This document shows, in pieces, positions 36,250 to 45,927 of a DNA stretch of 64,000 bases. Under the pieces are notes generated by a model. It saw nothing but the letters and a program-made list of their open reading frames with translations. It made no database searches and was not told the origin of the DNA. Position numbers and translations under genes: made by a program. This stretch comes from a gamma proteobacterium HTCC2207 (lineage in GTDB: Bacteria; Pseudomonadota; Gammaproteobacteria; Pseudomonadales; Porticoccaceae), in the NCBI GenBank assembly GCA_000153445.1, contig CH672398.1, forward strand, positions 195,728 to 259,727, given 5' to 3'. The first letter of the stretch is position 1, and each line of letters opens with the position of its first letter.

Positions 36250-37707
36250 ATGAACAACAATATTGATTTGGTACTCTTTGGCGCCAAAGGTGACCTCTCT
36301 GAGCGCAAGTTATACCCCGCGCTCTATCAGTTAGACCGCGCTGGTCTGCTGGGTAACAGTGTGCGTATCGCCGGCCTTGCGCGGCAAGATATCAGCAGTG
36401 CTGACTTTATTACCACTGTTGAGGAAAGCTTAAAAAAGCATATACCTGAGTCCGAATGGGACGATGCCGCATGGCGTAAATTTAGTCGTCGCCTGAGCTA
36501 TATGAAAGTCGACTTCTCCCAGAAAAAAGATTTTATGCTGCTTAAAGAGTGGCTGGTTGAGAAACGCACCGCCATCTATTATCTGGCGACACCGCCGAGC
36601 CTCTATGGCGCTATCTGTAACCATCTGAATGATGCGGGCTGCGTTGATGACGTGGCGCGCATCGTGTTAGAAAAGCCGATCGGTAAAGATCTCGACAGTT
36701 CCCGCGAAGTTAACGCCACAGTTGGTGTTCATTTCGATGAGCGCAATATCTACCGCATTGACCATTATCTGGGTAAAGAGACGGTACAGAATCTGTTGGC
36801 CCTGAGATTTGCCAACCGAATGATCAATTCCCAATGGGATAATACCTGTGTCGATAATGTCCAGATTACCGTTGCTGAAACCGTCGGTATCGAAGGCCGC
36901 TGGGGCTACTATGACAACGTAGGTCAGCTTCGGGATATGATCCAGAATCACCTTTTGCAGCTGCTGTGTATGGTTGCCATGGAGCCGCCAAATTCACTTC
37001 AGGCCGATGAGATCCGTGCGGAAAAAGTTAAGATATTACGCGCCCTAAAACCCATTGATAGCGACAATGTTCTCGAGCAGTCGGTGCGTGGTCAATACTC
37101 CGCTGGCTGGATTTCTGGTGAACCCGTAGTTGGCTATATGGAAGAAGAGGGCAGTCAGGAGAGTAGCAATGACACTGAGACCTTTGTTGCGCTAAAAGCC
37201 TATATCGACAACTGGCGTTGGGCTGGTGTGCCATTTTATCTGCGTACCGGCAAGCGTATGCAAGACAAGGTGACTCAGGTAGTGATCACCTATAAAGAAA
37301 TTCCCCATGCGATTTTCCCGGATAAAGGCGGCGATTCAAAAAACCGTTTAATCATCCGTCTGCAGCCAAATGAAGGTATTGAACTGGAAATGTTCTCTAA
37401 AAAGCAGAGTCTAAAGGAGCGTTTAAGTCTTGAAAAGCGCACTCTCAACCTGGATTTCTTTGACTCGTCCGGTGAGTCGCGCATTGCCGATGCCTACGAG
37501 CGCTTATTTTTAGAAGTGATCAAAGGTGACCAGTGGCTATTTGTTAGCCGTGATGAGATTGAAGCTTCATGGCGCTGGTGTGATCAGTTGCTGGATTCAT
37601 GGTCTGAAAAGAACGTGGTTACAAAGACCTATAGCGCTGGAACCTGGGGCCCTTCCAAGGCCGATATGTTGATGGAAAAAGATCAGCGCAGCTGGTACGA
37701 ATCCTAG
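36250..37707 (+). CDS. zwf: Glucose-6-phosphate 1-dehydrogenase
   Basis: Zwf oxidises glucose-6-phosphate and makes NADPH. The coenzyme loop is FGAKGDLSERKLYPALY near the N-terminus, the active site is YRIDHYLGKETVQNLLALRF, and VLEKPIGKDL is conserved. ATG at 36250 after GGGAG gives 485 residues; an upstream extension to 36187 lies in AT-rich intergenic sequence and is unlikely. Next comes pgl after 17 bases. The sequence RWGYYDNVGQLRDM replaces the commoner RAGYYD-type version, a mild divergence. Confidence 0.96.
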   Translation: MNNNIDLVLFGAKGDLSERKLYPALYQLDRAGLLGNSVRIAGLARQDISSADFITTVEESLKKHIPESEWDDAAWRKFSRRLSYMKVDFSQKKDFMLLKEWLVEKRTAIYYLATPPSLYGAICNHLNDAGCVDDVARIVLEKPIGKDLDSSREVNATVGVHFDERNIYRIDHYLGKETVQNLLALRFANRMINSQWDNTCVDNVQITVAETVGIEGRWGYYDNVGQLRDMIQNHLLQLLCMVAMEPPNSLQADEIRAEKVKILRALKPIDSDNVLEQSVRGQYSAGWISGEPVVGYMEEEGSQESSNDTETFVALKAYIDNWRWAGVPFYLRTGKRMQDKVTQVVITYKEIPHAIFPDKGGDSKNRLIIRLQPNEGIELEMFSKKQSLKERLSLEKRTLNLDFFDSSGESRIADAYERLFLEVIKGDQWLFVSRDEIEASWRWCDQLLDSWSEKNVVTKTYSAGTWGPSKADMLMEKDQRSWYES

Positions 37708-37724
37708 AATACTGAAAAAGGGTA

Positions 37725-38426
37725 GTGAAGAATTTTATGTCGATGCTTAAATTTGAAAATACTTCCGCGCTGGATGCGGCTCTTACGGCAAAGGTCAGTG
37801 ATCTGCTAAAAGCGGCTATAGCGGCTGAGGGTAAAGCCTCTCTGGTTGTCTCTGGTGGACGCACACCAGTGGGCTTCTTTCATTTGCTGTCCCAGTGTCA
37901 GCTCGACTGGTCAAAGGTTACCGTTGCTTTGGCTGATGAGCGCTGGGTCAATGCCGACCATGCTGCAAGCAATGAAAAGCTGGTGCGTGAGAATTTATTG
38001 ATCAATGAAGCTTTTAGCGCTGAATATCTGGCACTGAAAAATACTGCTGAAAATGCGGTCGACGGCGAAGCTGAGTGTCAGCAGCGTTTAAATGCTGTAG
38101 GTCGCTTTACCGTGGTTATTTTGGGTATGGGAGACGATGGTCACACTGCGTCATTGTTTCCTGGTTCCGACGCTTTAGAGCGCGGTCTTGATATGCACTC
38201 CGGCGCTGACTGTATTGCGGTTACCCCTTTGGATGCCCCCCATGAGCGTATGAGCATGACTTTGCCGCGACTATTGAATGCTGAGTCCCTGGTGATTCAT
38301 ATTAGTGGTGCCAGCAAACAGCAGGTACTGACTCAAGCTAACGCCGGAAATGATGTTATGGAATTGCCAATTCGTGCGATTCTGCAGCAGCAGATAACAC
38401 CTGTTTCGATTTACTGGGCTCAGTAA
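37725..38426 (+). CDS. pgl: 6-phosphogluconolactonase (DevB type)
   Basis: Pgl hydrolyses 6-phosphogluconolactone to 6-phosphogluconate. Seen are LVVSGGRTPVGFFHLLS, the ADERWV motif and ILGMGDDGHTASLFPG, all standard for the DevB/NagB-like fold. The length of 233 is normal. The start may be GTG 37725 or ATG 37737; the ribosome site does not decide. With zwf, edd and eda it completes glucose-6-phosphate to pyruvate within the cluster. Confidence 0.94.
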   Translation: MKNFMSMLKFENTSALDAALTAKVSDLLKAAIAAEGKASLVVSGGRTPVGFFHLLSQCQLDWSKVTVALADERWVNADHAASNEKLVRENLLINEAFSAEYLALKNTAENAVDGEAECQQRLNAVGRFTVVILGMGDDGHTASLFPGSDALERGLDMHSGADCIAVTPLDAPHERMSMTLPRLLNAESLVIHISGASKQQVLTQANAGNDVMELPIRAILQQQITPVSIYWAQ

Positions 38427-38825
38427 GCTTTTAAACGAAATGACCTCTGTTAGGCCACAGCCTGAAATCCTCTTCAGGTTCTGTGGCCAACAAAAGACTC
38501 TAAAAGTAATAAAGCCTAAAAGATTAAAAGCGCTAGAAACTAGATCTACGTTGTCCATATACGCATCGTTGTAAGCCCTCCTTACCTCCTCTATCACCTC
38601 TCTGTGCACTAGCTCTGATCAATATCATCTGTTCAGCGATATGAATGCCTGTTCCTATTTTAAGTATCGCCATATGGATTAGGCTTGCGGCGCCTCGAAG
38701 GATATGGGGCTCCCTAAAAATAAGAATACCATCAAGGAAACCATTATGGCTCTTGCTCTAGCAATTAGTAAAAATGCATTATCACTGGCAGTTAAGCAGA
38801 CGTCTTACAAAGAAAATGTTGTGGC
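38427..38825. other. Intergenic region before the toxin-like gene
   Basis: This 399-base gap holds a strong hairpin after pgl: GGCCACAG CCTGAA at 38453-38466 pairs with TTCAGG and CTGTGGCC up to 38488, with two unpaired T. There is no T run after it, so it may be an mRNA-stabilising or rho-assisted end. The rest is a pyrimidine-rich patch near 38576-38600 and the small ORF at 38746-38829. I see no other structure. Confidence 0.5.
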
Positions 38826-38829
38826 GTGA
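38746..38829 (+). CDS. 27-residue ORF overlapping the toxin-like gene start
   Basis: ATG at 38746 is preceded at good distance by AAGGA. The 27 codons (MALALAISKNALSLAVKQTS then YKENVVA) end in GCGTGA, and the GTG of the next gene lies within that end. Two readings are possible. It may be a translated leader that couples translation to the downstream gene, which itself has a poor ribosome site. Alternatively, it may be the true N-terminus of the toxin-like protein, separated by a one-base frameshift. The amphipathic composition would fit either. Confidence 0.4.
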   Translation: MALALAISKNALSLAVKQTSYKENVVA

Positions 38830-39953
38830 ATACGTTGGTCACCAGTGTTCTGTCATCAAATTTACCCACGCTCAATACTAACCCACCAGACTGGAAAGAC
38901 TTTACCGCGGCTTTTGAAGCTGCTGATGCTGGCGCCCTGACTTGGGTGAATAACGTGATGGCACGGCTGTTAAATGTGCCCGATGAAGTTCAGAGTTATA
39001 ACGCGACGATTACGCAGTTGTTAGCCGATGCTAAAACTCAGGCGATGACTCTAGAGGCAGATCCAAGCAATAAAACTGCACTGCAAACCCTCAATACCGA
39101 TCTCACCAATGTAAATAATACACTGAGTTTGGTGGTCACCTTTATCAGTGGTGCACTGACCGCGGTTAAAAACTTTAAAGAAGAGCTGCCCCTGCTGGCG
39201 ACCAATTTGCAAACTATTGCGACTAAGTCAGCGGTAGATGCAAAGGCTGATCAGGCGCAGATTGATAAACTCAATGCCGATATAGATACTCTTAAAGCAG
39301 AAATTAAAAGTCTGACCGCTTCCATAGTGGCTCTGGCTATTGTCGATGGTATTGCTCTGACTCTGGGTATAGTGGCAACCATTGCTGCCTTTCCTGAAGG
39401 GGCGTTAGTATGGTTTGTACTCGGCCCAGCAGTGATTGCTGCGACTGCGGTTATCGCCATTGATGGGGTCAAAATCAAAGCTGACAATGACCTAATCAAG
39501 TCTGACGAAAGCCAGATTACTGGTCTAACTGCAGATGTCTCGGCGCTGCAGATTTTGTCGAAGAACTTTACCGCCATGTCTACTGAGGCAAATGATATTG
39601 AAACCAATCTACAAGCTATTTTGGCTGAATGGCAAACACTGGAGGCGGATGTGGCGCTGGCTGTCAATGATATTAAAACTGCCACCACAGATGCAGGCTC
39701 GGCTAACTTTACTGCCGTGGCCTCAGATATAGATGATGCCATAGTTGAATGGGCAGCGGCCTATAAGCAGGCTGGAGACTTACATCTAGAGCTCAATGTC
39801 AATAATGCACAGTTGGAAGTGGGTATGAGTCAGGCGCAGATTCTGGCCGCAACCGCTGCAGCTCCGACGGTGGATATCATTACTTACTACAACCAGGTGC
39901 AGAATGCTAAGGTCGAGTCAGCCGCCCCACTAGATGCCGAGGCTGTAGTCTAG
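38826..39953 (+). CDS. Putative alpha-helical pore-forming protein (HBL/Nhe/MakA/ClyA-like)
   Basis: The 375-residue protein has no cysteine and no signal peptide, and is almost entirely predicted helix. Heptad-rich segments at about 130-165 and 215-265 flank a central hydrophobic hairpin at about 166-212 (SIVALAIVDGIALTLGIVAT, then FVLGPAVIAATAVIAIDG). Long helices around one buried hydrophobic hairpin are the architecture of alpha pore-forming toxins of the HBL/Nhe/XaxA/MakA group. I infer membership from architecture, not from a matched motif. It sits alone between pgl and pyk, an unusual place. The GTG start has a poor ribosome site and overlaps a 27-codon ORF. A phage or structural coiled-coil protein is the alternative. 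Confidence 0.55.
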   Translation: MNTLVTSVLSSNLPTLNTNPPDWKDFTAAFEAADAGALTWVNNVMARLLNVPDEVQSYNATITQLLADAKTQAMTLEADPSNKTALQTLNTDLTNVNNTLSLVVTFISGALTAVKNFKEELPLLATNLQTIATKSAVDAKADQAQIDKLNADIDTLKAEIKSLTASIVALAIVDGIALTLGIVATIAAFPEGALVWFVLGPAVIAATAVIAIDGVKIKADNDLIKSDESQITGLTADVSALQILSKNFTAMSTEANDIETNLQAILAEWQTLEADVALAVNDIKTATTDAGSANFTAVASDIDDAIVEWAAAYKQAGDLHLELNVNNAQLEVGMSQAQILAATAAAPTVDIITYYNQVQNAKVESAAPLDAEAVV

Positions 39954-39997
39954 ATGTCTGAGTGGAAATACGATAACTATAAAGTAGGATGAATGTT

Positions 39998-40023
39998 AAA
40001 GGGCTGGGAGACTGGCCTTTTTT
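39998..40023 (+). terminator. Probable terminator of the toxin-like gene
   Basis: AAAGGGC at 39998-40004 pairs with GGCCTTT at 40014-40020 with one mismatch, followed by TTT to 40023. Confidence 0.55.
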
Positions 40024-40161
40024 ATGGGGCTTTTTTCACAGGATTTTTTACAAGGCTTTTTTACACGGGCACTAAAAGTCCTGAAAGAACGTTGATAGAT
40101 TTCTAGAGAGGCTAAATTAAGTGGCCATCCATGGCCTGGAAGAGACGGTTTTTCTTGCTGG

Positions 40162-41607
40162 CTACTGAATAACGTCGCCAACTCGAACAATTTTTAATGT
40201 GTTTGTGCCGCCGTGCACATTGACAAAATCCCCTTTGGTAATCAGCACAAGGTCGCCATCAGCTACAGCATTGTGCGCGCGCAGAGTTTCTACAGCGCGG
40301 TGATTAACCTCAGAGGGATCTAACGCTGAAGCATGAAATGGCACAGGTACCACGCCCTTATAGAGAGCGGTTATCTCGCAGGTGCCGTGCTTCTCTGCCA
40401 TGGCATAAATAGGCAGTGACGAGGTGATTCTTGACATAATCAGTGGCGCAAAGCCGGTTGCTGTCATACAGATAACCGCTTTAACCCCTTCCAGATGGTT
40501 GGCTACATACATAGCTGCTAGGGCAAGGGATTCATCTATGCTTGAAAATGTCTGATCAATTCTGTGCTTGGACCGTTGGGCAAGAGGGTGTAATTCGGCC
40601 CCTTCAATAATGCGCACCATCGCTTTGACAGTCTCTGCAGGGTACATGCCCACAGCGGTCTCTGCCGACAGCATCACTGCATCGGTGCCGTCGAGCACGG
40701 CATTGGCCACATCGAATACCTCTGCGCGGGTAGGCGTAGAAGCAGTAATCATTGACTCCATCATCTGAGTGGCCGTGATCACGACTTTGTTGGCGGCATT
40801 GGCCGCTTCAATAAGCTGCTTCTGCACTGCTACTAGGTTGGCGTCGCCAATCTCAACGCCGAGGTCGCCACGGGCAACCATAACGCCATCGGCGCTGGCG
40901 ATAATACCGGGCAAAAACTCGCCGGTAATGGCTTCAGCACGTTCGATCTTGGCGATAATGTGGGCGCCGCTACCTGCTGCAACCAGCAGTTCGCGAGTCT
41001 CTTCAATATCGTCTTTCGAGCGTACAAATGAGATGGCCAGATAATCAGTCTTTAGAGACGCAGCCGTTTTAATATCCGCCTTGTCCTTCTCGGTGAGCGC
41101 CGGAGCTGAGAGTCCGCCACCGAATTTGTTCACGCCTTTTTTGCTGGATAGCACACCGCCTTGAGCCACACGGCAGGTCACTGAGTGGGAGTTACGCGAT
41201 TCAACTATAAAGGTCATGCGACCATCGTCGAGCAATAATGTATCGCCGGCATCTATATCGTTAAGCAGATCGCTGTCGATATGCACACCATTTTGGTCTC
41301 CCGCATCAACACCAATTTGGCTGTTGAGGACAAAGCTATCGTTTTCGGCTAAATCGATCTTCATATCGTTGGTAAAGCTACCGATACGAATTTTAGGGCC
41401 CTGCATATCGCAGAGAATACCCACTGGGGTTTCAAGTTCGAGAGCGATTTCCCGAATCATGGCGGCGCGCATGGAATGCTCTTCAGCGCTGCCGTGAGAG
41501 AAGTTCAAACGAAAAACATTGACGCCAGCAAGGATCAGCCCGCGAATACCCTGTTCATGGTGAGTAGCGGGGCCGAGTGTGGCGAGAATTTTGGTTCTAC
41601 GCGGCAT
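40162..41607 (-). CDS. pyk: Pyruvate kinase
   Basis: This enzyme makes pyruvate and ATP from phosphoenolpyruvate. Seen are [13 protein letters not shown] at the N-terminus, [13 protein letters not shown] and the potassium/phosphate segment [12 protein letters not shown]. The active-site signature (about residues 220-232) contains [13 protein letters not shown]. The allosteric C-domain is present and the length of 481 is standard. The start overlaps the gapA stop by 11 bases, so gapA-pyk is a tight operon transcribed away from hexR. Confidence 0.96.
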   Translation of the reverse strand: MPRRTKILATLGPATHHEQGIRGLILAGVNVFRLNFSHGSAEEHSMRAAMIREIALELETPVGILCDMQGPKIRIGSFTNDMKIDLAENDSFVLNSQIGVDAGDQNGVHIDSDLLNDIDAGDTLLLDDGRMTFIVESRNSHSVTCRVAQGGVLSSKKGVNKFGGGLSAPALTEKDKADIKTAASLKTDYLAISFVRSKDDIEETRELLVAAGSGAHIIAKIERAEAITGEFLPGIIASADGVMVARGDLGVEIGDANLVAVQKQLIEAANAANKVVITATQMMESMITASTPTRAEVFDVANAVLDGTDAVMLSAETAVGMYPAETVKAMVRIIEGAELHPLAQRSKHRIDQTFSSIDESLALAAMYVANHLEGVKAVICMTATGFAPLIMSRITSSLPIYAMAEKHGTCEITALYKGVVPVPFHASALDPSEVNHRAVETLRAHNAVADGDLVLITKGDFVNVHGGTNTLKIVRVGDVIQ

Positions 41608-42625
41608 CTTTTTGCTCCGTAGTACTGGCTAATAGTACTAGGGAGTTGTCGAGCATGCGGTTGGAGAAGCCCCACTCATTGTCGTACCAGGCCATAACCT
41701 TAACCAGCGAACCATTGACGCGAGTTTGTGTGGCATCAAAATTACAAGAGAACGGAGTATGGTTGAAGTCCACAGAGACCAGTGGTTTGTCGTTGTAGCA
41801 AAGCACTGATTTGAGTGTTCCTTGAGATGCCTTAAGCAGAAGCTCATTGACTTCTTCGACGCTGGTTTCGCGGCCAGCATTAAAGGTTAGATCAACCAAG
41901 GAAACGTTAATAGTCGGTACACGAACAGCTAAGCCATCGAGCTTGCCCGCCAACTCTGGCAATACCAGACCGATCGCGACTGCAGCGCCAGTTTTAGTTG
42001 GGATCATCGATTGGGTGGCTGATCTAGAGCGGTAGACATCGGAGTGGCAGACGTCGCTGAGCTGCTGGTCGTTGGTATAGGCGTGTACTGTAGTCATATA
42101 GCCGCTGAGAATACCGATGCTTTCCTGAAGAGGCTGAACCATGGGTGCCAGGCAGTTAGTGGTGCAAGAGGCGTTTGAAATAATTTCTTGAGTACCATCC
42201 AGAATATGGTCATTGACGCCATAAACGACAGTTGCGTCCACGTTGGTACCAGGTGCCGAGATAATGACTTTTTTCGCGCCAGCTTCTATGTGCATCGCTG
42301 CTTTTTCGCGGCTAGTAAATACGCCTGTGCATTCACAGACTAGATCGACGTTCAGATCAGCCCATGGCAGATCCGTTGGGTTGCGTTCGCTAGACCAGTT
42401 AATGACATCACCATTGATGACGATGGCATTGTCCGTCACCTCAACTTGCTGGTTAAAGCGGCCGTGCACTGTATCGAACTGAAGCAGGTGCGCGCTAATT
42501 TCGAGGCTGCCAAGATCATTGATCGCGACGATTTGGATTTTCTCGCGAAGCTCTGGGCGTTCGTAAAGGGCGCGGACTATATTGCGGCCGATGCGACCAA
42601 AACCATTAATGGCGATTCTATACAT
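41597..42625 (-). CDS. gapA: Glyceraldehyde-3-phosphate dehydrogenase, type I
   Basis: The NAD-binding N-terminus is [13 protein letters not shown], and the catalytic Cys154 lies in [14 protein letters not shown]. The conserved [12 protein letters not shown] is near the C-terminus. The residue after INDLG suits NAD. The length of 342 is typical of type I GapA, although the related erythrose-4-phosphate dehydrogenase (Epd) is a possible relative with the same overall motifs. The gene heads the gapA-pyk operon and lies divergent from hexR; in relatives gapA is a HexR target. Confidence 0.92.
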   Translation of the reverse strand: MYRIAINGFGRIGRNIVRALYERPELREKIQIVAINDLGSLEISAHLLQFDTVHGRFNQQVEVTDNAIVINGDVINWSSERNPTDLPWADLNVDLVCECTGVFTSREKAAMHIEAGAKKVIISAPGTNVDATVVYGVNDHILDGTQEIISNASCTTNCLAPMVQPLQESIGILSGYMTTVHAYTNDQQLSDVCHSDVYRSRSATQSMIPTKTGAAVAIGLVLPELAGKLDGLAVRVPTINVSLVDLTFNAGRETSVEEVNELLLKASQGTLKSVLCYNDKPLVSVDFNHTPFSCNFDATQTRVNGSLVKVMAWYDNEWGFSNRMLDNSLVLLASTTEQKDAA

Positions 42626-42643
42626 GATGGAGCCTCTTTAAAT

Positions 42644-42658
42644 GTAGTAAACTTACGT
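42644..42658. promoter_or_regulatory. Candidate HexR-like site upstream of gapA
   Basis: TGTAGTAAACTTACG resembles the HexR consensus (TGTAATTAAATTACA) at about 11 of 15 positions and lies 19 bases before the gapA ATG, between gapA and the divergent hexR. It is weaker than the two edd sites. Confidence 0.35.
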
Positions 42659-42865
42659 AAATTATAGGCTTTTATGAATTGTTAGGCAATGATAAGCCTG
42701 CTTTAGTATGTAAAAGAACGTATTTGATGATTTTGGTTCTTATTTTTGCGGTTTTGATGAAATATTCTTACCAACTTTCGGGTGAAAGCGGACATCAGCG
42801 CTTAAAAACCTTAAACTGGCGCTCTCTATTACGGAACAAGACGAAAAGCTGAAGGGTTTATAGCT

Positions 42866-43723
42866 ATGCATTCACAAAATTTGATCAATATTATTTCTGA
42901 TGAATTGCCGAATCTAAATAAGTCTGAGAGTAAAGTGGCGCGAGTGATTCTCGCAGACCCAGACAGTGCAACCAGATCTAGTATTGCGACCCTGGCCAAA
43001 GCCGCCGAGGTTAGCGAGCCCAGCGTCAATCGTTTTTGTAAGCGCTTTGATGCTGCAGGGTTTCCCGATTTTAAGCTTAAACTTGCTAAGGCACTGGTCA
43101 GCGGCGTCCGTTTTGTTAATCGCAATGTGGATCCTGATGATGAGGTCAGCAGCTACACGCCAAAGATATTTGACGGCACAATTAATAATCTTGCCATGGT
43201 GCGCGACAAAATCAGTCACAGTCGCGTCAATCAGGTTGTGGATAAGCTAATTCAAGCCAAGCGAATCTACTTTTTTGGGGTTGGTGCCTCGGGTTCGGTG
43301 GCCAGAGATGCCGAGAACAAGTTTTTTCGCTTTAACCTCCCGGTCTCTTTTCACGACGATGTCTTAATGCAGCGCATGCTGGCGTCCACTGGCAGTACTG
43401 GCGACGTGTTCTTTTTCATCTCCCATACCGGGCGCACTAAGGAAGTGGTGGAGATTGCTGAGATTGCCAGAGCCAGTGGCTCAACGGTGATTGGCCTAAC
43501 TGCACCGGATTCACCTCTGGCTCAGGTCAGCAGTGTGACTCTGGATGTTGAGGTGCCTGAAAACACTGATGAGTATATGCCGATGACCTCGCGTATTGTT
43601 CATCTGGTGATCCTCGATGTGCTCGCCACCGGTGTCACCCTGCGTCGTGGTCCGGACTTTTTGCCGCACTTAGAAAAGATCAAAAACAGCCTTAAACCAA
43701 CCCGTTATGCGCGCAATAGCTAA
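42866..43723 (+). CDS. hexR: RpiR-family regulator of glucose catabolism, HexR
   Basis: The N-terminal RpiR helix-turn-helix spans about residues 1-77 (SKVARVILADPDSATRSSIA, EVSEPSVNRFCKRF). The C-terminal SIS sugar-phosphate domain has YFFGVGASGSVARDAENKFFR and FFISHTGRTKEVVEIA. The length of 285 is typical. In Pseudomonas and Shewanella, HexR binds KDPG and controls zwf, pgl, edd, eda, gapA and pyk, all present here. ATG at 42866 follows GAAGGG. It is followed by a terminator at 43732-43754. Confidence 0.93.
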   Translation: MHSQNLINIISDELPNLNKSESKVARVILADPDSATRSSIATLAKAAEVSEPSVNRFCKRFDAAGFPDFKLKLAKALVSGVRFVNRNVDPDDEVSSYTPKIFDGTINNLAMVRDKISHSRVNQVVDKLIQAKRIYFFGVGASGSVARDAENKFFRFNLPVSFHDDVLMQRMLASTGSTGDVFFFISHTGRTKEVVEIAEIARASGSTVIGLTAPDSPLAQVSSVTLDVEVPENTDEYMPMTSRIVHLVILDVLATGVTLRRGPDFLPHLEKIKNSLKPTRYARNS

Positions 43724-43731
43724 ACATCTCG

Positions 43732-43754
43732 GCGCGGTGCTCACTGCGCTTTTT
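43732..43754 (+). terminator. Terminator of hexR
   Basis: GCGCGGTG at 43732-43739 pairs with CACTGCGC at 43742-43749 with one mismatch and tight loop, followed by a T run to 43754. Confidence 0.6.
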
Positions 43755-43879
43755 GTGGTGTCCATGATGGGTGTATACAGATAAACGCCATTCGGCATAT
43801 AAACTTGAGCTCAGCCGCTGCTTTCCACTAGACTGACTCTCATATAGAAATCTAATTAACTATGTGAGGCAGTCGCCCA

Positions 43880-45817
43880 ATGTCAGATTTTCCAACCCAT
43901 CCAGTTCCTCAGCAATGGTCCGATTCAGCTTGGATTGACGATGCTACTTATCAGGCTATGTATCGTCAGTCGGTGGATAATCCTGATCAGTTTTGGGGTG
44001 ACCAAGCGGCGCAATTTCTGACTTGGGATAAACCTTGGAAAACAGTTTGCCGCAGCGAAATTGAGCAGGGCCAGGCAGCTTGGTTTGAGGGTGGTAAGCT
44101 CAACGTGGCAGTTAACTGTATTGATCGACACTTAGTTGATAGAGCCGATCAAACAGCGATTATTTGGGAGGGTGATGAGCCCACAGATGATGCCCATATT
44201 AGTTATGCTCAACTCCATGAGCAGGTCTCTAAATTAGGTAACGTGCTGCGTCAGCGCGGTGTTAAGAAAGGCGATCGAGTGTGTATTTATATGCCAATGA
44301 TTCCCGAGGCGGCCTATGCGATGCTCGCCTGTGCGAGGATTGGTGCTGTGCACTCAGTGGTCTTCGGTGGTTTTTCGCCGGATGCACTAAAGGACCGAAT
44401 TCTCGATTCCGACTGTCAGGTGGTGATTACTGCCGATGAGGGTATGCGGGCAGGAAAACCTATTCCTCTGAAAGCCAACACTGACAAAGCGTTGGCAAAC
44501 TGCCCTGATGTTCATACCTGCCTTGTTGTACGTCGCACTGGCGGCAGCATAGATTGGCAGGACAGCCGAGATATCTGGTATCAAGAGTCGATTGAGTCTG
44601 TCACTCAAGACTGCGAGCCAGAAATAATGGATGCCGAAGATCCGCTGTTTATTCTCTACACTTCAGGCTCGACCGGTAAGCCGAAAGGCGTTGTGCACAC
44701 AACCGGCGGCTACCTGTTGATGGCGGCTATGACCCACAAATACACCTTCGATTATAAAAATGGCGATGTCTTTTGGTGCACTGCTGATGTTGGCTGGGTT
44801 ACTGGCCACAGTTATATTCTCTATGGCCCGCTTTGTAATGGTGCTATCACGCTGATGTTTGAGGGCGTACCGACTTACCCAGATGCCTCACGATTCTGGC
44901 AGGTCATCGACAAGCATCAGGTCAATCAGTTTTATACTGCACCGACGGCGATTAGGTCGCTGATGGCCTATGGTGATAGCTTTGTGAGTAATACCTCGCG
45001 CAGCTCACTCAAGTTGCTTGGCACCGTAGGAGAGCCTATCAATCCTGAGGCCTGGGACTGGTATCACCGAGTGGTGGGGGAGTCCCGCTGCCCGATCGTG
45101 GATACCTGGTGGCAAACCGAAACCGGTGCCCATATGTTGACGCCACTGCCAGGCGCTACAGCGCTAAAACCGGGCTCTGCAACACGGCCGTTTTTTGGTG
45201 TGCAGCCGGTACTGCTAGATGCTGAAAATCGGGAAATCGACGGGGCAGGAGAGGGTCTGTTGATGATTAAAGCGTCTTGGCCAAGCCAGATCCGCACTAT
45301 TTATGGTGATCATCAACGCTTTGTCGAGACCTACTTTAAGCCCTATGCGGGTTATTATTTTACTGGTGACGGTGCGCGACGGGATTTGGATGGTTATTAC
45401 TGGATTACCGGTCGTGTCGATGATGTGCTAAATATCTCGGGTCATCGCATGGGAACTGCCGAGGTTGAGAGTGCTTTGGTGCTCCATGAAAAGATAGCGG
45501 AGGCCGCAGTGGTCGGCTATCCCCATGATATCAAAGGGCAGGGCATCTACTGTTATGTCACGCCAATGAATGGCGTTGAGCCCGATGAAGCGCTTCTGTT
45601 AGAGCTGATTGCCCTCTGTGTTAAAGAGATTGGTCCAATCGCTAAACCAGACATTATTCAGTGGGCGCCAGGCCTACCTAAAACCCGTTCGGGAAAAATT
45701 ATGCGCCGCATACTGCGTAAAGTCGCCGCTAACGAGCTCGACAGTCTAGGTGATACCTCTACGTTGGCTGATCCTGCCGTGGTCGATGAGCTGATTGCCA
45801 GTCGAAAAAATACCTGA
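43880..45817 (+). CDS. acs: Acetyl-CoA synthetase
   Basis: This AMP-forming synthetase activates acetate to acetyl-CoA. The phosphate loop is [20 protein letters not shown] at about 260, with [10 protein letters not shown] further on. The C-terminal [13 protein letters not shown] holds the lysine that protein acetyltransferases modify in known enzymes. The length of 645 is close to Acs (652). The gene is monocistronic by spacing. Acetate activation feeds the TCA cycle and glyoxylate shunt. Confidence 0.95.
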   Translation: MSDFPTHPVPQQWSDSAWIDDATYQAMYRQSVDNPDQFWGDQAAQFLTWDKPWKTVCRSEIEQGQAAWFEGGKLNVAVNCIDRHLVDRADQTAIIWEGDEPTDDAHISYAQLHEQVSKLGNVLRQRGVKKGDRVCIYMPMIPEAAYAMLACARIGAVHSVVFGGFSPDALKDRILDSDCQVVITADEGMRAGKPIPLKANTDKALANCPDVHTCLVVRRTGGSIDWQDSRDIWYQESIESVTQDCEPEIMDAEDPLFILYTSGSTGKPKGVVHTTGGYLLMAAMTHKYTFDYKNGDVFWCTADVGWVTGHSYILYGPLCNGAITLMFEGVPTYPDASRFWQVIDKHQVNQFYTAPTAIRSLMAYGDSFVSNTSRSSLKLLGTVGEPINPEAWDWYHRVVGESRCPIVDTWWQTETGAHMLTPLPGATALKPGSATRPFFGVQPVLLDAENREIDGAGEGLLMIKASWPSQIRTIYGDHQRFVETYFKPYAGYYFTGDGARRDLDGYYWITGRVDDVLNISGHRMGTAEVESALVLHEKIAEAAVVGYPHDIKGQGIYCYVTPMNGVEPDEALLLELIALCVKEIGPIAKPDIIQWAPGLPKTRSGKIMRRILRKVAANELDSLGDTSTLADPAVVDELIASRKNT

Positions 45818-45927
45818 TGTCTAACTGATTTCCGCTTTTGCCGTCTCTAAAATGAGTATATAGTTATATCTTTATCTAAGTATATATACTAGTATTCCCA
45901 TCTTCGCGCCATTTTAGCTGTGGGAGA

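Noticed and set aside
38271-38609. Minus-strand 112-codon frame over the end of pgl
   Set aside because: It overlaps the well-supported pgl on the other strand and the rest falls in a hairpin region; no protein family is seen and no good ribosome site.
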